From: an uncultured Ilumatobacter sp.
GTDB taxonomy: Bacteria > Actinomycetota > Acidimicrobiia > Acidimicrobiales > Ilumatobacteraceae
Reading direction: 5' to 3'
DNA: 37,551 nt
Assembly: GCA_937905835.1 (NCBI GenBank)
Contig: CALCXK010000122.1
Coordinates: 1-37,551, forward strand
A program made the translations under genes and the position numbers. Below the pieces are notes generated by a model, which saw nothing but the letters and a program-made list of their open reading frames with translations, did no database searches and had not been told where the DNA came from. This document shows positions 28,068 to 37,300 of this stretch, one piece after another (position 1 is the first letter of the stretch; every line of letters begins with the position of its first letter).

Positions 28068-28732
28068 GTGACATCGACACATCCGCTTCCCAACAGTTGT
28101 CCGACGAACCGCGGGGCTTCCGTCCGTCGGCACGTCGCCGAAATCGTCTTGCTGCCGGCATCGCACTTGGCGCAATCGCCATCGGTGGCAATGTTGGTGT
28201 CTATTCAGCTCTCAACTCGAGTGAGCCAGCCGTCCAGGTCGTTCGTGACGTTGCCGCCGGCGAAGCCATCACGTCCGACATGTTACGCACCGTCGACGTC
28301 AATGTCGATGCAACCGTCAACGTCATCGAGGGCGTCGATCTCAGGTCGCTCGTCGGCCAGTACGCCCGCGTGCGTTTGGTCTCTGGCTCGTTGGTGACGC
28401 GCCAAGCCCTGCAAGTCGGGCCACTCGTGTCTGTAGGGAATGCAATCGTTGCATTCGAGGTCGACGCCTCCCAACTGCCAGTGGGCGTCCGCGAACGAGT
28501 GCCTGTTCGGCTCGTGATCCCGGCTGACCGCGGCGATGACGACCAGACCCCTCTCAGTATCGACGGCCGGGTGGTCGGCTTCCCGACGGAATCGGACAGC
28601 GGCGTCGGAAGGGTGTCGGTCTCGGTCGAACTGAATGATGCTGATGCTGTCGTCGTGGCCTCAGCTGATGATGTCCGCGTCGTCCTCTTGGTGCCAAGCC
28701 CTGACCCAGCTGCAGCCGGTCTCGGCGAATGA
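28064..28732 (+). CDS. SAF-domain protein, CpaB/RcpC-like
   Basis: The 222-residue product has a basic N-terminus, one membrane span (about 30-48) and an extracytoplasmic SAF domain (about 57-120: VQVVRDVAAGEAITSDMLRTVDV), then a sheet-rich remainder. CpaB/RcpC proteins are pilus-assembly components of Tad systems; in this Gram-positive setting it would sit at the outer face of the membrane or in the wall. It overlaps the genes on both sides by 4 bases. Confidence 0.8.
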   Translation: MSDIDTSASQQLSDEPRGFRPSARRRNRLAAGIALGAIAIGGNVGVYSALNSSEPAVQVVRDVAAGEAITSDMLRTVDVNVDATVNVIEGVDLRSLVGQYARVRLVSGSLVTRQALQVGPLVSVGNAIVAFEVDASQLPVGVRERVPVRLVIPADRGDDDQTPLSIDGRVVGFPTESDSGVGRVSVSVELNDADAVVVASADDVRVVLLVPSPDPAAAGLGE

Positions 28733-29526
28733 GCATCGTCGCTGTTGTCGGCGATTGCACGACGACAACAGCGCTCGCCCTCGCTGCAGGATGGCCATCA
28801 GGACACGATGCCGTGGTACTCGAAGCCGATCGCACTGGCGGCTCGCTCGCCGCCTGGCTCGGCACGCCTGCCAGCCCGTCGCTCTCCACGATCGTTGCGA
28901 ACTCCGCCGCCCTCGGCAACAGCCCGTCGACCGCCTGGTCCACCGTTGACGCAATGGTTAGCCACGCTCCTTCGGGCACTCGCTTCATCGCTGCGCCGGT
29001 CCGTTCGCGTGCCGCCAGCAGAGCGCTCAGCGAGGCCGGCAACACACTGTTTCCGCTCCTCGCCCAGCTCACCGAACCGACGCTCATCGCAGACATCGGT
29101 TCGTATGCGGTCGCCGACGCCCCATCGGTGCTGTTCTCGCTCGCCTCATCGATAGTCGTCTGCCATCGGCAAGACGCTGCGTCAGCTGGAGCCGCCACCG
29201 TTCGACTCGAACGGCTGGCCGAACTCGTTCAGTTCCTGGCGGCGTTCGGTATCCCTCTGACCGTCGCCCTGATCGGCGACCGCCCATTCGGCCCCGACGA
29301 GGTCGGCCAGTTCCTCACTGCCGAGGGGCAGGCCGAGATCGTCATGCACCCACTTCCGGTCGACGATCTCACAGCAGCCGTCTTTGCCGGCCGCACCGGC
29401 GTATCCGAACGTCGCCTCGCCCGACTTCCCCTTATTCGGGAAGCATCAGCATTGGCAAGAGCGGTGGCACCCGCAGATGCAGTGTCGGACTCAGGCCGGA
29501 TCGATCAGCTCGGATCATCACGATGA
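28729..29526 (+). CDS. TadZ/CpaE-like MinD-fold protein with degenerate P-loop
   Basis: The 265-residue product has the MinD/ParA-like fold order: an N-terminal strand with the loop VVGDCTTTTALALA, then VLEADRTGGSLAAWLG where ParA proteins carry the switch-I Asp, and later LIADIGSYA and VVCHRQDAAS. The canonical deviant Walker A Lys residues are absent: the loop has four Thr but no Lys or the usual GG. TadZ proteins place Tad secretion machinery at a cell site. By position (between CpaB-like and CpaF) and fold it is the TadZ equivalent, but probably unable to bind ATP in the normal way. Confidence 0.72.
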   Translation: MSIVAVVGDCTTTTALALAAGWPSGHDAVVLEADRTGGSLAAWLGTPASPSLSTIVANSAALGNSPSTAWSTVDAMVSHAPSGTRFIAAPVRSRAASRALSEAGNTLFPLLAQLTEPTLIADIGSYAVADAPSVLFSLASSIVVCHRQDAASAGAATVRLERLAELVQFLAAFGIPLTVALIGDRPFGPDEVGQFLTAEGQAEIVMHPLPVDDLTAAVFAGRTGVSERRLARLPLIREASALARAVAPADAVSDSGRIDQLGSSR

Positions 29527-30917
29527 GCGCAACCTCACACCACGATGACCATCTACTCAGGACGGCCCTCGGTGTCATCACCGATCGTGTGGCGGAGCGC
29601 TTGATCGACGCGCTCGAACGCGATGACGCCGCAGCACCCGCTCCTGACCGCTCTCCACTTGTCACTGACGAACGACGACAACAACTCCTGATCGGCGCGT
29701 GGATCAGCGACGAGGTCGCCGTCATGAACGAAGAGTTGCTGCACGATGGTCTTCGTCCGCTCGATCAACCGACCGAGCAGTTGCTCCGGTCGCGCGTCGT
29801 CGCCGAGCTGACAGGCGCTGGGCCACTCGAAAAATTTCTGAGCGACATCGGTGTCGAGGAGATCGACGTCAACAGTGCCGAGTCCACATGGGTCACGTAC
29901 ACCGACGGCCGCAAGGTCGACGTCGGCCGGCTCTGGGCCTCGTCAACAGAATTGACGTCATTCCAAAAACGGATGGCGCTCCGGATGACCGGCACCGGGG
30001 AAGGCCGCCTCGACACGTCATCGCCAATGCTCACGCTGCAGTCAAACGACGGATCGCGCATCGTCATGGTTTTGGGTGGCAACACCGAGCACGGTATCTC
30101 GACGCATCCGCGCATCGCCATCCGACGATTCGTTGTCCGCCAGGCGGGCTTGGACGGCCTCTCCGATCTCGGCCTCTTCCCGAAGCCGATGGTCGAGCAG
30201 TTCCGTGCCCTCGTGCGCTGCGGCTTCACCATTCTTGTGTCGGGCCCGCCCGGCGCCGGAAAGACGACGCTCCTGACCGAACTCCTGGGCGAGGTCTCTC
30301 CGCTCGAACGCATCATCACGGTCGAGAAGAACCTGCTCGAGCTGCGGCTCGAAGACGACCCGCGCCACCCTGATGCGCCGGCGCTGTTCACGCGTCATGC
30401 CAATGCCGAAGGCGAGGGCGAAATCACGACGCGCCAGCTGGTCGAGCTGACGCGCCGACTCAACCCCGACCGCGTCGTCGTCGGCGAGTTGGTGGAAGAC
30501 GAGGCACTCGACATGCTCGACGTCGCCTCGATGTGTAAGCGCGGTTCGCTGGCAACGATCCATGCACACACGTCCGACATCGTGCTGCAGCGTCTGGCGT
30601 ACTACGTGTCGAAGTCGAACACGAGCCTGCCCGAGTTTGCCGTGCACAGCCTGATCGCGCAGACCGTCGACTTTATTGTGCACATTGACTTGGTCCGCAA
30701 TGCCAAGGCCGAGCAGGCCGCGATTCGTCGAGTGACCTCCGTGATCGAAGTCGGCGGCCTGGGTGAAGCCGGCGGCGTTTCCAGTACCGAATGCTGGGCC
30801 ATCGACGATGGTGACGAACTGACGCAAGTCGCGCAGCTCTCGCAACGTCACTTGACGCGTCTGCGACTGGCTGGCTACAGCGCAGAACTCTTCTCTGTCG
30901 GAGAGGAAGTTCGATGA
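29523..30917 (+). CDS. cpaF: Tad pilus secretion ATPase CpaF (TadA)
   Basis: The 464-residue product is a type II/IV secretion ATPase of the CpaF/TadA family that powers pilus assembly. Walker A is GPPGAGKTTL (241-250), the Asp-box-like stretch is VEKNLLEL, Walker B is RVVVGELVEDEAL, and the His-box is GSLATIHAHT (341-350). Several of these differ from the common CpaF text (EDTAEL, GEVRGGEAL, TIHANS), which marks a divergent subfamily. An N-terminal helical region of about 110 residues precedes the core. Starts within the stop of the TadZ-like gene (ATGA); the tadB start overlaps its stop in the same way. Confidence 0.93.
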   Translation: MSATSHHDDHLLRTALGVITDRVAERLIDALERDDAAAPAPDRSPLVTDERRQQLLIGAWISDEVAVMNEELLHDGLRPLDQPTEQLLRSRVVAELTGAGPLEKFLSDIGVEEIDVNSAESTWVTYTDGRKVDVGRLWASSTELTSFQKRMALRMTGTGEGRLDTSSPMLTLQSNDGSRIVMVLGGNTEHGISTHPRIAIRRFVVRQAGLDGLSDLGLFPKPMVEQFRALVRCGFTILVSGPPGAGKTTLLTELLGEVSPLERIITVEKNLLELRLEDDPRHPDAPALFTRHANAEGEGEITTRQLVELTRRLNPDRVVVGELVEDEALDMLDVASMCKRGSLATIHAHTSDIVLQRLAYYVSKSNTSLPEFAVHSLIAQTVDFIVHIDLVRNAKAEQAAIRRVTSVIEVGGLGEAGGVSSTECWAIDDGDELTQVAQLSQRHLTRLRLAGYSAELFSVGEEVR

Positions 30918-31774
30918 GCCTGGCCCTCCTGACGTTGGTGGCGTGCTCGGTGCTCGGCGTCACCGCGGTTGTCGTTGCAGCCGCGCCGATTCGCAACGAT
31001 GCGGCGCCTGCAGCCCGACCGGACGCAGAGCTCATGACGCGTCTCACGATCGGTGGCGCAACGGCGCTCCTCATTATTGCGTCGTCGGGCTGGGTCCTGC
31101 CGGCGCTCGTTGTAGCGACCGGCGTCTTCATGGGGGTCCGGATGTGGCAGCGGCGCGATCGTTCGACGAACGACGTCGAACAGACCGATGCACTGGCATC
31201 GTGGATCGAAAGTCTGCGCGATGTGTTGATTGCCGGCGACCAGCCGATCGGCGCCATCGCCTCGACCGTGTCGACAAGCCCCGCCCTGATTCGTCCATAC
31301 GTCAGGCGTCTTTCCGCCGGGCTCGGTCGGCAAGAGCCGGACGTGGTGTTTCGGCGGTTCGCCGACGACATCGACGACCCCCTTGGCGACCTCGTAGCTG
31401 CCGGCCTTCTCATCGCCGTACAACGCGGCGCTCGTACGGTCGCAGTGTTGACGTCGTTGGCCGAGCAAGCGCGTCATCAAGCTGATCGACGGCGCATCGT
31501 CGACGCAGAGCGAGCACCGATGCAACGCGAGGTCGGCCTGTTGACCCTCATCATGGGATCACTGATTGTCGGCCTTCTCGTGTTCGGCCGCGCCGACTAC
31601 CTCCGGCCCTACGAAACGAGTGGCGGCCAAATTTTTCTGGCCGTTGTCATCGCGATCTATGCGGTACTCCTCCTTCGAGTCCAGCGATTAGCGCGCTACC
31701 CGAAGCCGAGTCGATTCCTCACCACTGCCGCCGTCGAGCGGCGTGCGACAGCGACGCGCGAGATACATTCGTGA
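30914..31774 (+). CDS. tadB: Tad pilus inner-membrane platform protein TadB
   Basis: The 286-residue product has two hydrophobic spans near the N-terminus (about 2-24 and 45-73), a cytoplasmic T2SSF domain (about 90-200; ALASWIESLRDVLIAGDQ, then DLVAAGLLIAVQRGAR) and two C-terminal spans (about 215-260). With TadC it forms the membrane platform driven by CpaF. The start overlaps the cpaF stop (ATGA), and the stop overlaps the tadC GTG start (GTGA). Confidence 0.88.
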   Translation: MSLALLTLVACSVLGVTAVVVAAAPIRNDAAPAARPDAELMTRLTIGGATALLIIASSGWVLPALVVATGVFMGVRMWQRRDRSTNDVEQTDALASWIESLRDVLIAGDQPIGAIASTVSTSPALIRPYVRRLSAGLGRQEPDVVFRRFADDIDDPLGDLVAAGLLIAVQRGARTVAVLTSLAEQARHQADRRRIVDAERAPMQREVGLLTLIMGSLIVGLLVFGRADYLRPYETSGGQIFLAVVIAIYAVLLLRVQRLARYPKPSRFLTTAAVERRATATREIHS

Positions 31775-32649
31775 ACACCACTGGCCTTCTCGTGTTGGCG
31801 AGCTTGCTGCTCTTCGCCGGGATGTCGCTTGGAGTATCCGGTTGGCAGCAGCCCCGCCCGTCGCTTGAACGAAGCGTGCGGTATCTCCGCCGGCCCGCCC
31901 CACTGCCAGTGGCAGGCGCTGCAGCTCCGCTCACGATTCGACTTGGAGATCTCGCCGTGCAGACCCAGATCGGAGAACGAGCGCTGCGGTGGCAGCAGCC
32001 GCTTCGGCTCATCGGCCGATCGGTGCCGACCCACGTCGGGCTCTTGATACTTGCCGCCGTCGGTGGGCTGATTGGGCCAGCGCTCGTCGTCGGAATACTC
32101 TCCACGATCGGCCTGCTGTCGATCAGCGTCGTCGTGCCACTCGGGCTCTCGCTGCTGGGCGCCGCTGCCGCTCCGTTCGCCGTGCACTCGGATGCGATCT
32201 CGCGCAGCGACGACGTACGGATCGATGTGCGCCATCAGTTGTCTGCGTATCTCGACATGGTCACGATGCTCCTCGCTGGCAACACGGGACACGAGGGCGC
32301 ACTCCAGCAGGCTGCCCGTGCCGGAGACGGCGTCCTGTTCACCGAACTCCGACGACGGATGCGTGAGGTAGGAACCACCGGCAACAGCCTCGTCGGGGCG
32401 CTCGCCATCGTCGGCGAAGACTTCGGGGTGGTCGAGCTCACACAGGTCGCCGCCGCTGCCCAACTCTCGGCCGCCGAGGGCGCGCCAGTTGCGAGGACGT
32501 TGACAGCGAAGTGCTCGACGCTCCGCTCGACGTTGGCAGCCGAGGAGGAGGCCAACGCCCGTGTCCGCAACGACAAGATCACGCCACCGCTCGTCGGCAT
32601 GGCCTTGCTGTTCATGGCACTCATCATCTATCCGGCGCTCAACCTCTGA
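31771..32649 (+). CDS. tadC: Tad pilus inner-membrane platform protein TadC
   Basis: The 292-residue product has the same plan as TadB: N-terminal spans (about 5-22 and 88-135), a T2SSF domain (about 155-260) with LDMVTMLLAGNTGHEGALQQAA, and a C-terminal span ending PALNL. Charged residues follow the family's pattern. The start is GTG at 31771, overlapping tadB. It is followed after 43 bases by the pilin gene. Confidence 0.87.
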   Translation: MNTTGLLVLASLLLFAGMSLGVSGWQQPRPSLERSVRYLRRPAPLPVAGAAAPLTIRLGDLAVQTQIGERALRWQQPLRLIGRSVPTHVGLLILAAVGGLIGPALVVGILSTIGLLSISVVVPLGLSLLGAAAAPFAVHSDAISRSDDVRIDVRHQLSAYLDMVTMLLAGNTGHEGALQQAARAGDGVLFTELRRRMREVGTTGNSLVGALAIVGEDFGVVELTQVAAAAQLSAAEGAPVARTLTAKCSTLRSTLAAEEEANARVRNDKITPPLVGMALLFMALIIYPALNL

Positions 32650-32692
32650 GCTTCCGACACTCACCCACCCACGCACAACAAGGAGACACCCA

Positions 32693-32920
32693 ATGAATGA
32701 TCCAACCCTGATCGCCACCTCGATATTCCACGTCGTCTATGGCCATCTGCGTCGACTCGATACATCCGACGGTCGCTCTGATCGAGGTGCTGTCTCCATC
32801 GAACAAGTCCTCTGGTACGCCGCCGCTGCGGTGAGCGTGGCCGTGGTTGCCACCATTATCTGGAACACCGTCCGCGACGCTGCAAACGACGTCAGCCCGG
32901 TCAACGGCGGCCTTGGCTAA
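32693..32920 (+). CDS. Flp-type pilin
   Basis: The 75-residue product is the likely major pilin. It has a 33-residue leader ending DRG, then the processed segment AVSIEQVLWYAAAAVSVAVV: cleavage after Gly would leave Glu at position +5, the classic prepilin requirement. The hydrophobic helix spans about 34-57 and a short polar tail follows. The gene has the strongest ribosome site near it, AAGGAGA (32680-32686), six bases before ATG, and a 43-base untranslated gap from tadC, both consistent with high expression. The leader is longer than in typical Flp pilins. Confidence 0.8.
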   Translation: MNDPTLIATSIFHVVYGHLRRLDTSDGRSDRGAVSIEQVLWYAAAAVSVAVVATIIWNTVRDAANDVSPVNGGLG

Positions 32921-32939
32921 CAACAAAGAACGCGACGAC

Positions 32940-32984
32940 AACCAGCAGCGTGACAACCAGCACCATGACAGCCAGCAGCGTGAC
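32940..32984 (+). repeat. Three 15-base tandem repeats at the start of the TadE-like gene
   Basis: AACCAGCAGCGTGAC (32940-32954), AACCAGCACCATGAC (32955-32969) and AGCCAGCAGCGTGAC (32970-32984) follow each other with 1-4 differences. Each unit carries an in-frame start codon at the same offset (GTG 32950, ATG 32965, GTG 32980). The following segment (AGCAACAACCAG) continues the drift. Confidence 0.7.
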
Positions 32985-33378
32985 AGCAACAACCAGTGCA
33001 GCGACCCGACGCGGCATCGACGACCCCGGGTCGACATCGCTCTCGGTCGTGCTCCTTACACCGGTGTTCATCGTGCTTGCCTTCGCCGCATGGCAATCAG
33101 CTCTCTGGAGCCATGCGCGAACTGAAGCCCGCGTCGCTGCGCGCGATGCAGCTGCGCTTGTTGCCAGGTCCGACGCGAACGCTGAAAGTACCGCTGCGGC
33201 GACAGCTGCGGTGTTGGCAAGCGACACAGCCTTACGGAACATCGACGTCAGGATTGATGAGGCTGACGGTCTCGTCGTCGTCACCGTCCACGCTGACGCT
33301 CTGGGCATAATAGCCAGCACATCGAGACCTGTCTCGGTCACCGTCGCCGTGCCCGTTGAGGAGATCACCGCACCGTGA
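32950..33378 (+). CDS. TadE-like membrane-anchored pilus protein 1
   Basis: The longest form is 142 residues, from a GTG at 32950; ATG 32965 and GTG 32980 in the same frame are equally possible because the start lies in a 15-base tandem repeat. A Thr/Ser-rich cytoplasmic tail leads to one membrane span (about 31-50) and an extracytoplasmic domain rich in Ala/Val and Arg/Asp. It is shaped like TadE minor pilins, but no Gly-xxxx-Glu prepilin site is visible, so it may not be cleaved. It lies 29 bases after the pilin stop; its stop overlaps the next start (GTGA). Confidence 0.7.
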   Translation: MTTSTMTASSVTATTSAATRRGIDDPGSTSLSVVLLTPVFIVLAFAAWQSALWSHARTEARVAARDAAALVARSDANAESTAAATAAVLASDTALRNIDVRIDEADGLVVVTVHADALGIIASTSRPVSVTVAVPVEEITAP

Positions 33379-33851
33379 CCAAGCCTCGAATAGCGCGCAC
33401 GACGGCACCACCCGCACGTCGGGAGTTCCGTCGCGGGCGTGACGGGCGCGGCAGCAGCGACGCGCTCGGCCTCGCATTGATCGCACCGGCGGCACTCGGA
33501 ATGGCGATCGTCATCCTCTTCCTCGGTCGCGGCGTCGACAGTCGCGCCACCGTGCAAGTCGCGGCCGAGTCCGGAGCGCAAGCAGCGGCCCAGGAACGCA
33601 CGACAGCCGGAGCAATCACGGCGGGCCGATCAGCGGCACGAGCAATGCTCATCGACGAACAGACCTGCAGTAACCCGAGCGTCTCCGTCGACATCAGCGC
33701 GTTTCAACCAGGTGGCGAGGTCGCCGTAACAGTCACGTGCTCGGTGTCGACAGCCGGCCTTGAGTTGATCCGGCCACAGGCCCAGACGCAGACGGCTACA
33801 GCCTTTGCCACCATCGACCCGTTGCGTGCGGCAGAGGGTGGGGAACCGTGA
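33375..33851 (+). CDS. TadE/TadG-like membrane-anchored pilus protein 2
   Basis: The 158-residue product has a basic N-terminal tail (RREFRRGRDGRGSS), one membrane span (about 30-50), then an Ala-rich helical stretch (VQVAAESGAQAAAQERT) and a small domain with two Cys (TCSNPS and VTCSVST) that could form a disulfide outside the cell. This plan fits TadE/TadG-like pseudopilins. GTG start at 33375 overlapping the previous stop; its own stop overlaps the next start (GTGA at 33848). Confidence 0.7.
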   Translation: MTKPRIARTTAPPARREFRRGRDGRGSSDALGLALIAPAALGMAIVILFLGRGVDSRATVQVAAESGAQAAAQERTTAGAITAGRSAARAMLIDEQTCSNPSVSVDISAFQPGGEVAVTVTCSVSTAGLELIRPQAQTQTATAFATIDPLRAAEGGEP

Positions 33852-34249
33852 TCCGTCGGGGCCGCGGTGAACGTGGCTCCGGCCTCGTAGCCGGCGTCGT
33901 CATCCTGTTCAGCCTGACATTCCTCGGTCTCGTCTGGTTGGCCCGCGATGTCGATCGAGGTATCTCGAATCGTTCCACCGCTAACTCAGTCGCGTTTCAG
34001 GCCGCCCGGTCAGGCGCTCAAGTGGCCTTCGCAACCCCATTACGTCAGGGCGTCGAGCCGACCATCGACGTGGCCGGAGCGATCGCTGCGGGAACTGACA
34101 CCGCAACCCGACTCCTCGAGCGCTACGACGTTTCGGGCACGACGCAGATCTCCGTCGATGCTGCAACGGTCACCGCCATCGTCGTGATCACCGATCGAGG
34201 TGTCACGGTGACTGGCCGGGCGGCCGTCGAGTCGCAGCGAGCTCCATGA
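33848..34249 (+). CDS. TadE/TadG-like membrane-anchored pilus protein 3
   Basis: The 133-residue product starts with a basic tail (RRGRGERGSG), one long membrane span (about 11-33) and an Ala/Arg-rich helix (STANSVAFQAARSGAQVAF), then a small sheet domain. It matches the helper (TadE/TadG/Rv-like 'pilus assembly') proteins of actinobacterial tad loci. No Glu at +5 of the possible Gly cleavage site. GTG start at 33848 overlapping the previous stop. The gap to the next gene is 91 bases, with no clear promoter. Confidence 0.7.
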   Translation: MIRRGRGERGSGLVAGVVILFSLTFLGLVWLARDVDRGISNRSTANSVAFQAARSGAQVAFATPLRQGVEPTIDVAGAIAAGTDTATRLLERYDVSGTTQISVDAATVTAIVVITDRGVTVTGRAAVESQRAP

Positions 34250-34340
34250 GCCGTGCATTCCGTTCTCGGTGCATGGTCGTCCACTGTGTTGAGAAAGCGG
34301 CTGCATCATCGGACGCACGATTCGCCAGGAAGGGGATGCC

Positions 34341-37300
34341 ATGTTGCAACGAGGTCTGACCGCGGTCGGCCGGTTCGCCGGCGCCGTCCTTGCGCTTGCC
34401 GCTCTGGCAGTCGCGGGGCCGATCGCCCTCGTCACAGTCTCGCTACTGCGTTTCAATTCAGCCAACCCGTTGCATCAGATCCCGTGGCCCTGGCAATGGA
34501 ATTCCAGAGAGATCGTCGAGGCGCTCCAGAGCCCCCTGACCAACGACGTGGTCATCAACCTGCTGATCCGAACCGCACTGTCTCTCGTCTGGGTGGCGGT
34601 CGTGATCATCGTCATGACCACAGTCGTCGAAACCGTTCATCTCGTCCGACACCGCGGGCTTGCCTGGCCCCAGATTCGGGGCCTTGGCTGGGCACAACCA
34701 CCGGCCCGGTTCATTGCTGCCGGCCTCGTGGCATTCCTCCCGCTGCTGACCAATGCGGCTGCGCTCGTGTCGCCGCAAAGTTCACTGACGTCTTGGTCTC
34801 CACCGTTCTCCGGCAACGAGCAAGTCGATGCGTCTTCACCCGTGATTGGAGTCGACGCCCATCGGCGTGCCGCACGACGCGACCGGGCACCGGTAGCCGG
34901 TCGCCCGGCTCCAGCAGCGGTCTCCCTCAACGAGTCTCGACTCCATCTCGTACAACGCGGTGAGTCGATCTACGCGATCGCCAGAGCGCTGTCCGTCGAT
35001 GTCGCCATGTCGACCGCCGACATCGCTGACTCGATCCTTGATGCGAACCTGGGCTCGGTGATGCCCGGTGGCAGTCGCTTCACCAACGCGGCGTACATCG
35101 AGGTCGGCTGGGAACTCGTTATCCCCACCGACGTGCTCCCGCTGGCTTCCGTCGTCGCGTCGACACCCATCACGATTCGAGCCGACGAACCGACCGAGTC
35201 ACCTGAGGACGACACTGCGGGTTCGCACGTCGTGGTCGAGGGCGACACGCTCTCCGGCATCGCTGAACAACGACTTGGCGACGCTGCGGCGTGGCCCGAA
35301 ATCTTCGAGGAGAACCACGACCGGGGCATGGGCGACGGCCGAACATTCGACGACCCGAATCTGATCGTGCCGGGGTGGGAACTCAAGTTGCCAACCGAAC
35401 CCAAGAGCGTTGTCCCACCTCCTCGCTCCAATACGGCGATCGAGACGCCAGCAGTCCCAGACACAGCCCCGCTGACCTCTCCTCCGGTCACGCCGACCTC
35501 GACGCCGCTAACGACAACAAGCACTACCACGACGAGTCCCATCCTCTCGGATGTGGACGAGCGCGCAGGAGATGTCGAGGCACCGCAGAGCCCACGAGCC
35601 CCGTCGCCGATCCGAATCGAATATGCCGCGCTCCTCGCGGCAGGCGTACTCGCTTTAGCCGAGGTACGCCGCCGCCAGCGAATGCGCGGGGCTGCCCCTC
35701 GAACTCGCGTCCCCGATCCACCGCCGGGCGTCGTCACCACCGAGCGACGGCTGCGTTCGATCGATGCTGGCGAACGCTCCACGCGAATCGACGTCGCCAC
35801 GAGGTCAGCAGCCCAATCGCTCATCGACACCGATGCCCAGATCGGTCTCCTCCTGGTCGATCAAAATGGCGGAGTCGAACTCCGCCTGACGGCTGAGGCT
35901 GAGCTCGCGGCACCGTGGTCCCCGGTCGGCAGCGACAGCCAAAGTTGGCTGCTCCCTGCATCGGTCCCAGTCGAATTGCTCAGTGCCGAAGCCCGCCGAG
36001 TCGCTACGCCATGCGTGGCGCTCGTCCAGGTTGGAATCGCCAATGAGCGCGACGTGTTCGTCGACATCGAGGCGTGCGGCACCTTCCTCGTCGAAGCGCA
36101 GCCCGACCAGGCTGACGAGATCGTGACTGCGATCGCCGCCGGCCTGGCCTCGTCACCGTATGCCGAAATCGCCCACCTCATCTCTGTCTCCCTTCCCGCT
36201 GCCGCACTCCTTGAACATCGCAACGCACACCACGCGGCATCAACCGACGCGGCATTCGATCTCGCGGCGTCACTCGTCGGGAGCACGATGAGCAACGAAC
36301 GCTCGTCGTTCTCGCTGCGGTCGCTGCGGACAGGAGGCGAGATGTGGGAGCCGGCCGTCTTGCTCCTCACTTCCGCCGACCAGGTCGACTTGCCGACGGT
36401 TGCCTCTGGGTTCCCTGCTGGAGGGCACGGAGTCGGCGTCGTCGCAACCACCAACCCCGAGGAGAACATCGATGCCGGTGGTCGAATTCGTGCCTGTACA
36501 GACGAGTGGACGCTCGACGCATTCGGCTTGTCGTTCGCGCTCGACCCCGTCGGTATGACGCTGGACGACCTCACTGCCGTGACTGATCTCCTTGTTGATG
36601 CAGTCGAGCCGGTGATCGATATTGATCCGTCCGGGACGGGCGAGCCGAGCTCCAGCGAGGCGACAGAGGGCCACCTGCTACCGAGCGTGACGGCGGAGGC
36701 CACTCTCGAAACACCTCTCATAGAAACACCTGCTGGCGAACCTTTCGTCGCTCGCGAGCACTCGATCGTTGTGCGACTGATGGGCAGAGTCGACGTCATC
36801 GACGTCGATAGCACCCCGGGCAAGTTCGAGCGGTCGAAGACCGTCGAGCTCATCGCCTGGCTGGCCACCCATCGGGAGAAGTCGACACGGACCGCTGCCC
36901 GCACTGCGCTGTGGGAGCTTGACGTGCGCGACGCCACCTTTGCCAACGTCGTTTCAGAGGCACGTCGGGCACTCGGCCGGCTCGTCGTCCCGGACGGCCA
37001 CGAAGAATGGCTGGGTCGAACGTTGACCGAGCAGCTGCCGCTGCACAAATCGGTCGTGACCGATGCCGATCTGGTCCAGGATCGGCTTGACGCTGCACGG
37101 CTTCAAGCTCCAGCGCATGCCATCGACACGCTTCGGCCCGCCGCTGAGATGATCCGCGACATGCCTTTTGCTGGTGCGAGCTATCTCTGGCCAGACGCCG
37201 AGGGGATCACGTCGAACCTCGTCCTCCTTGCGACCGGGGTGGCGGCCGAGTTGGCCGGGCATGCGCTGTCGCTGGGAGACATCGATCTCGTCTTCTGGGC

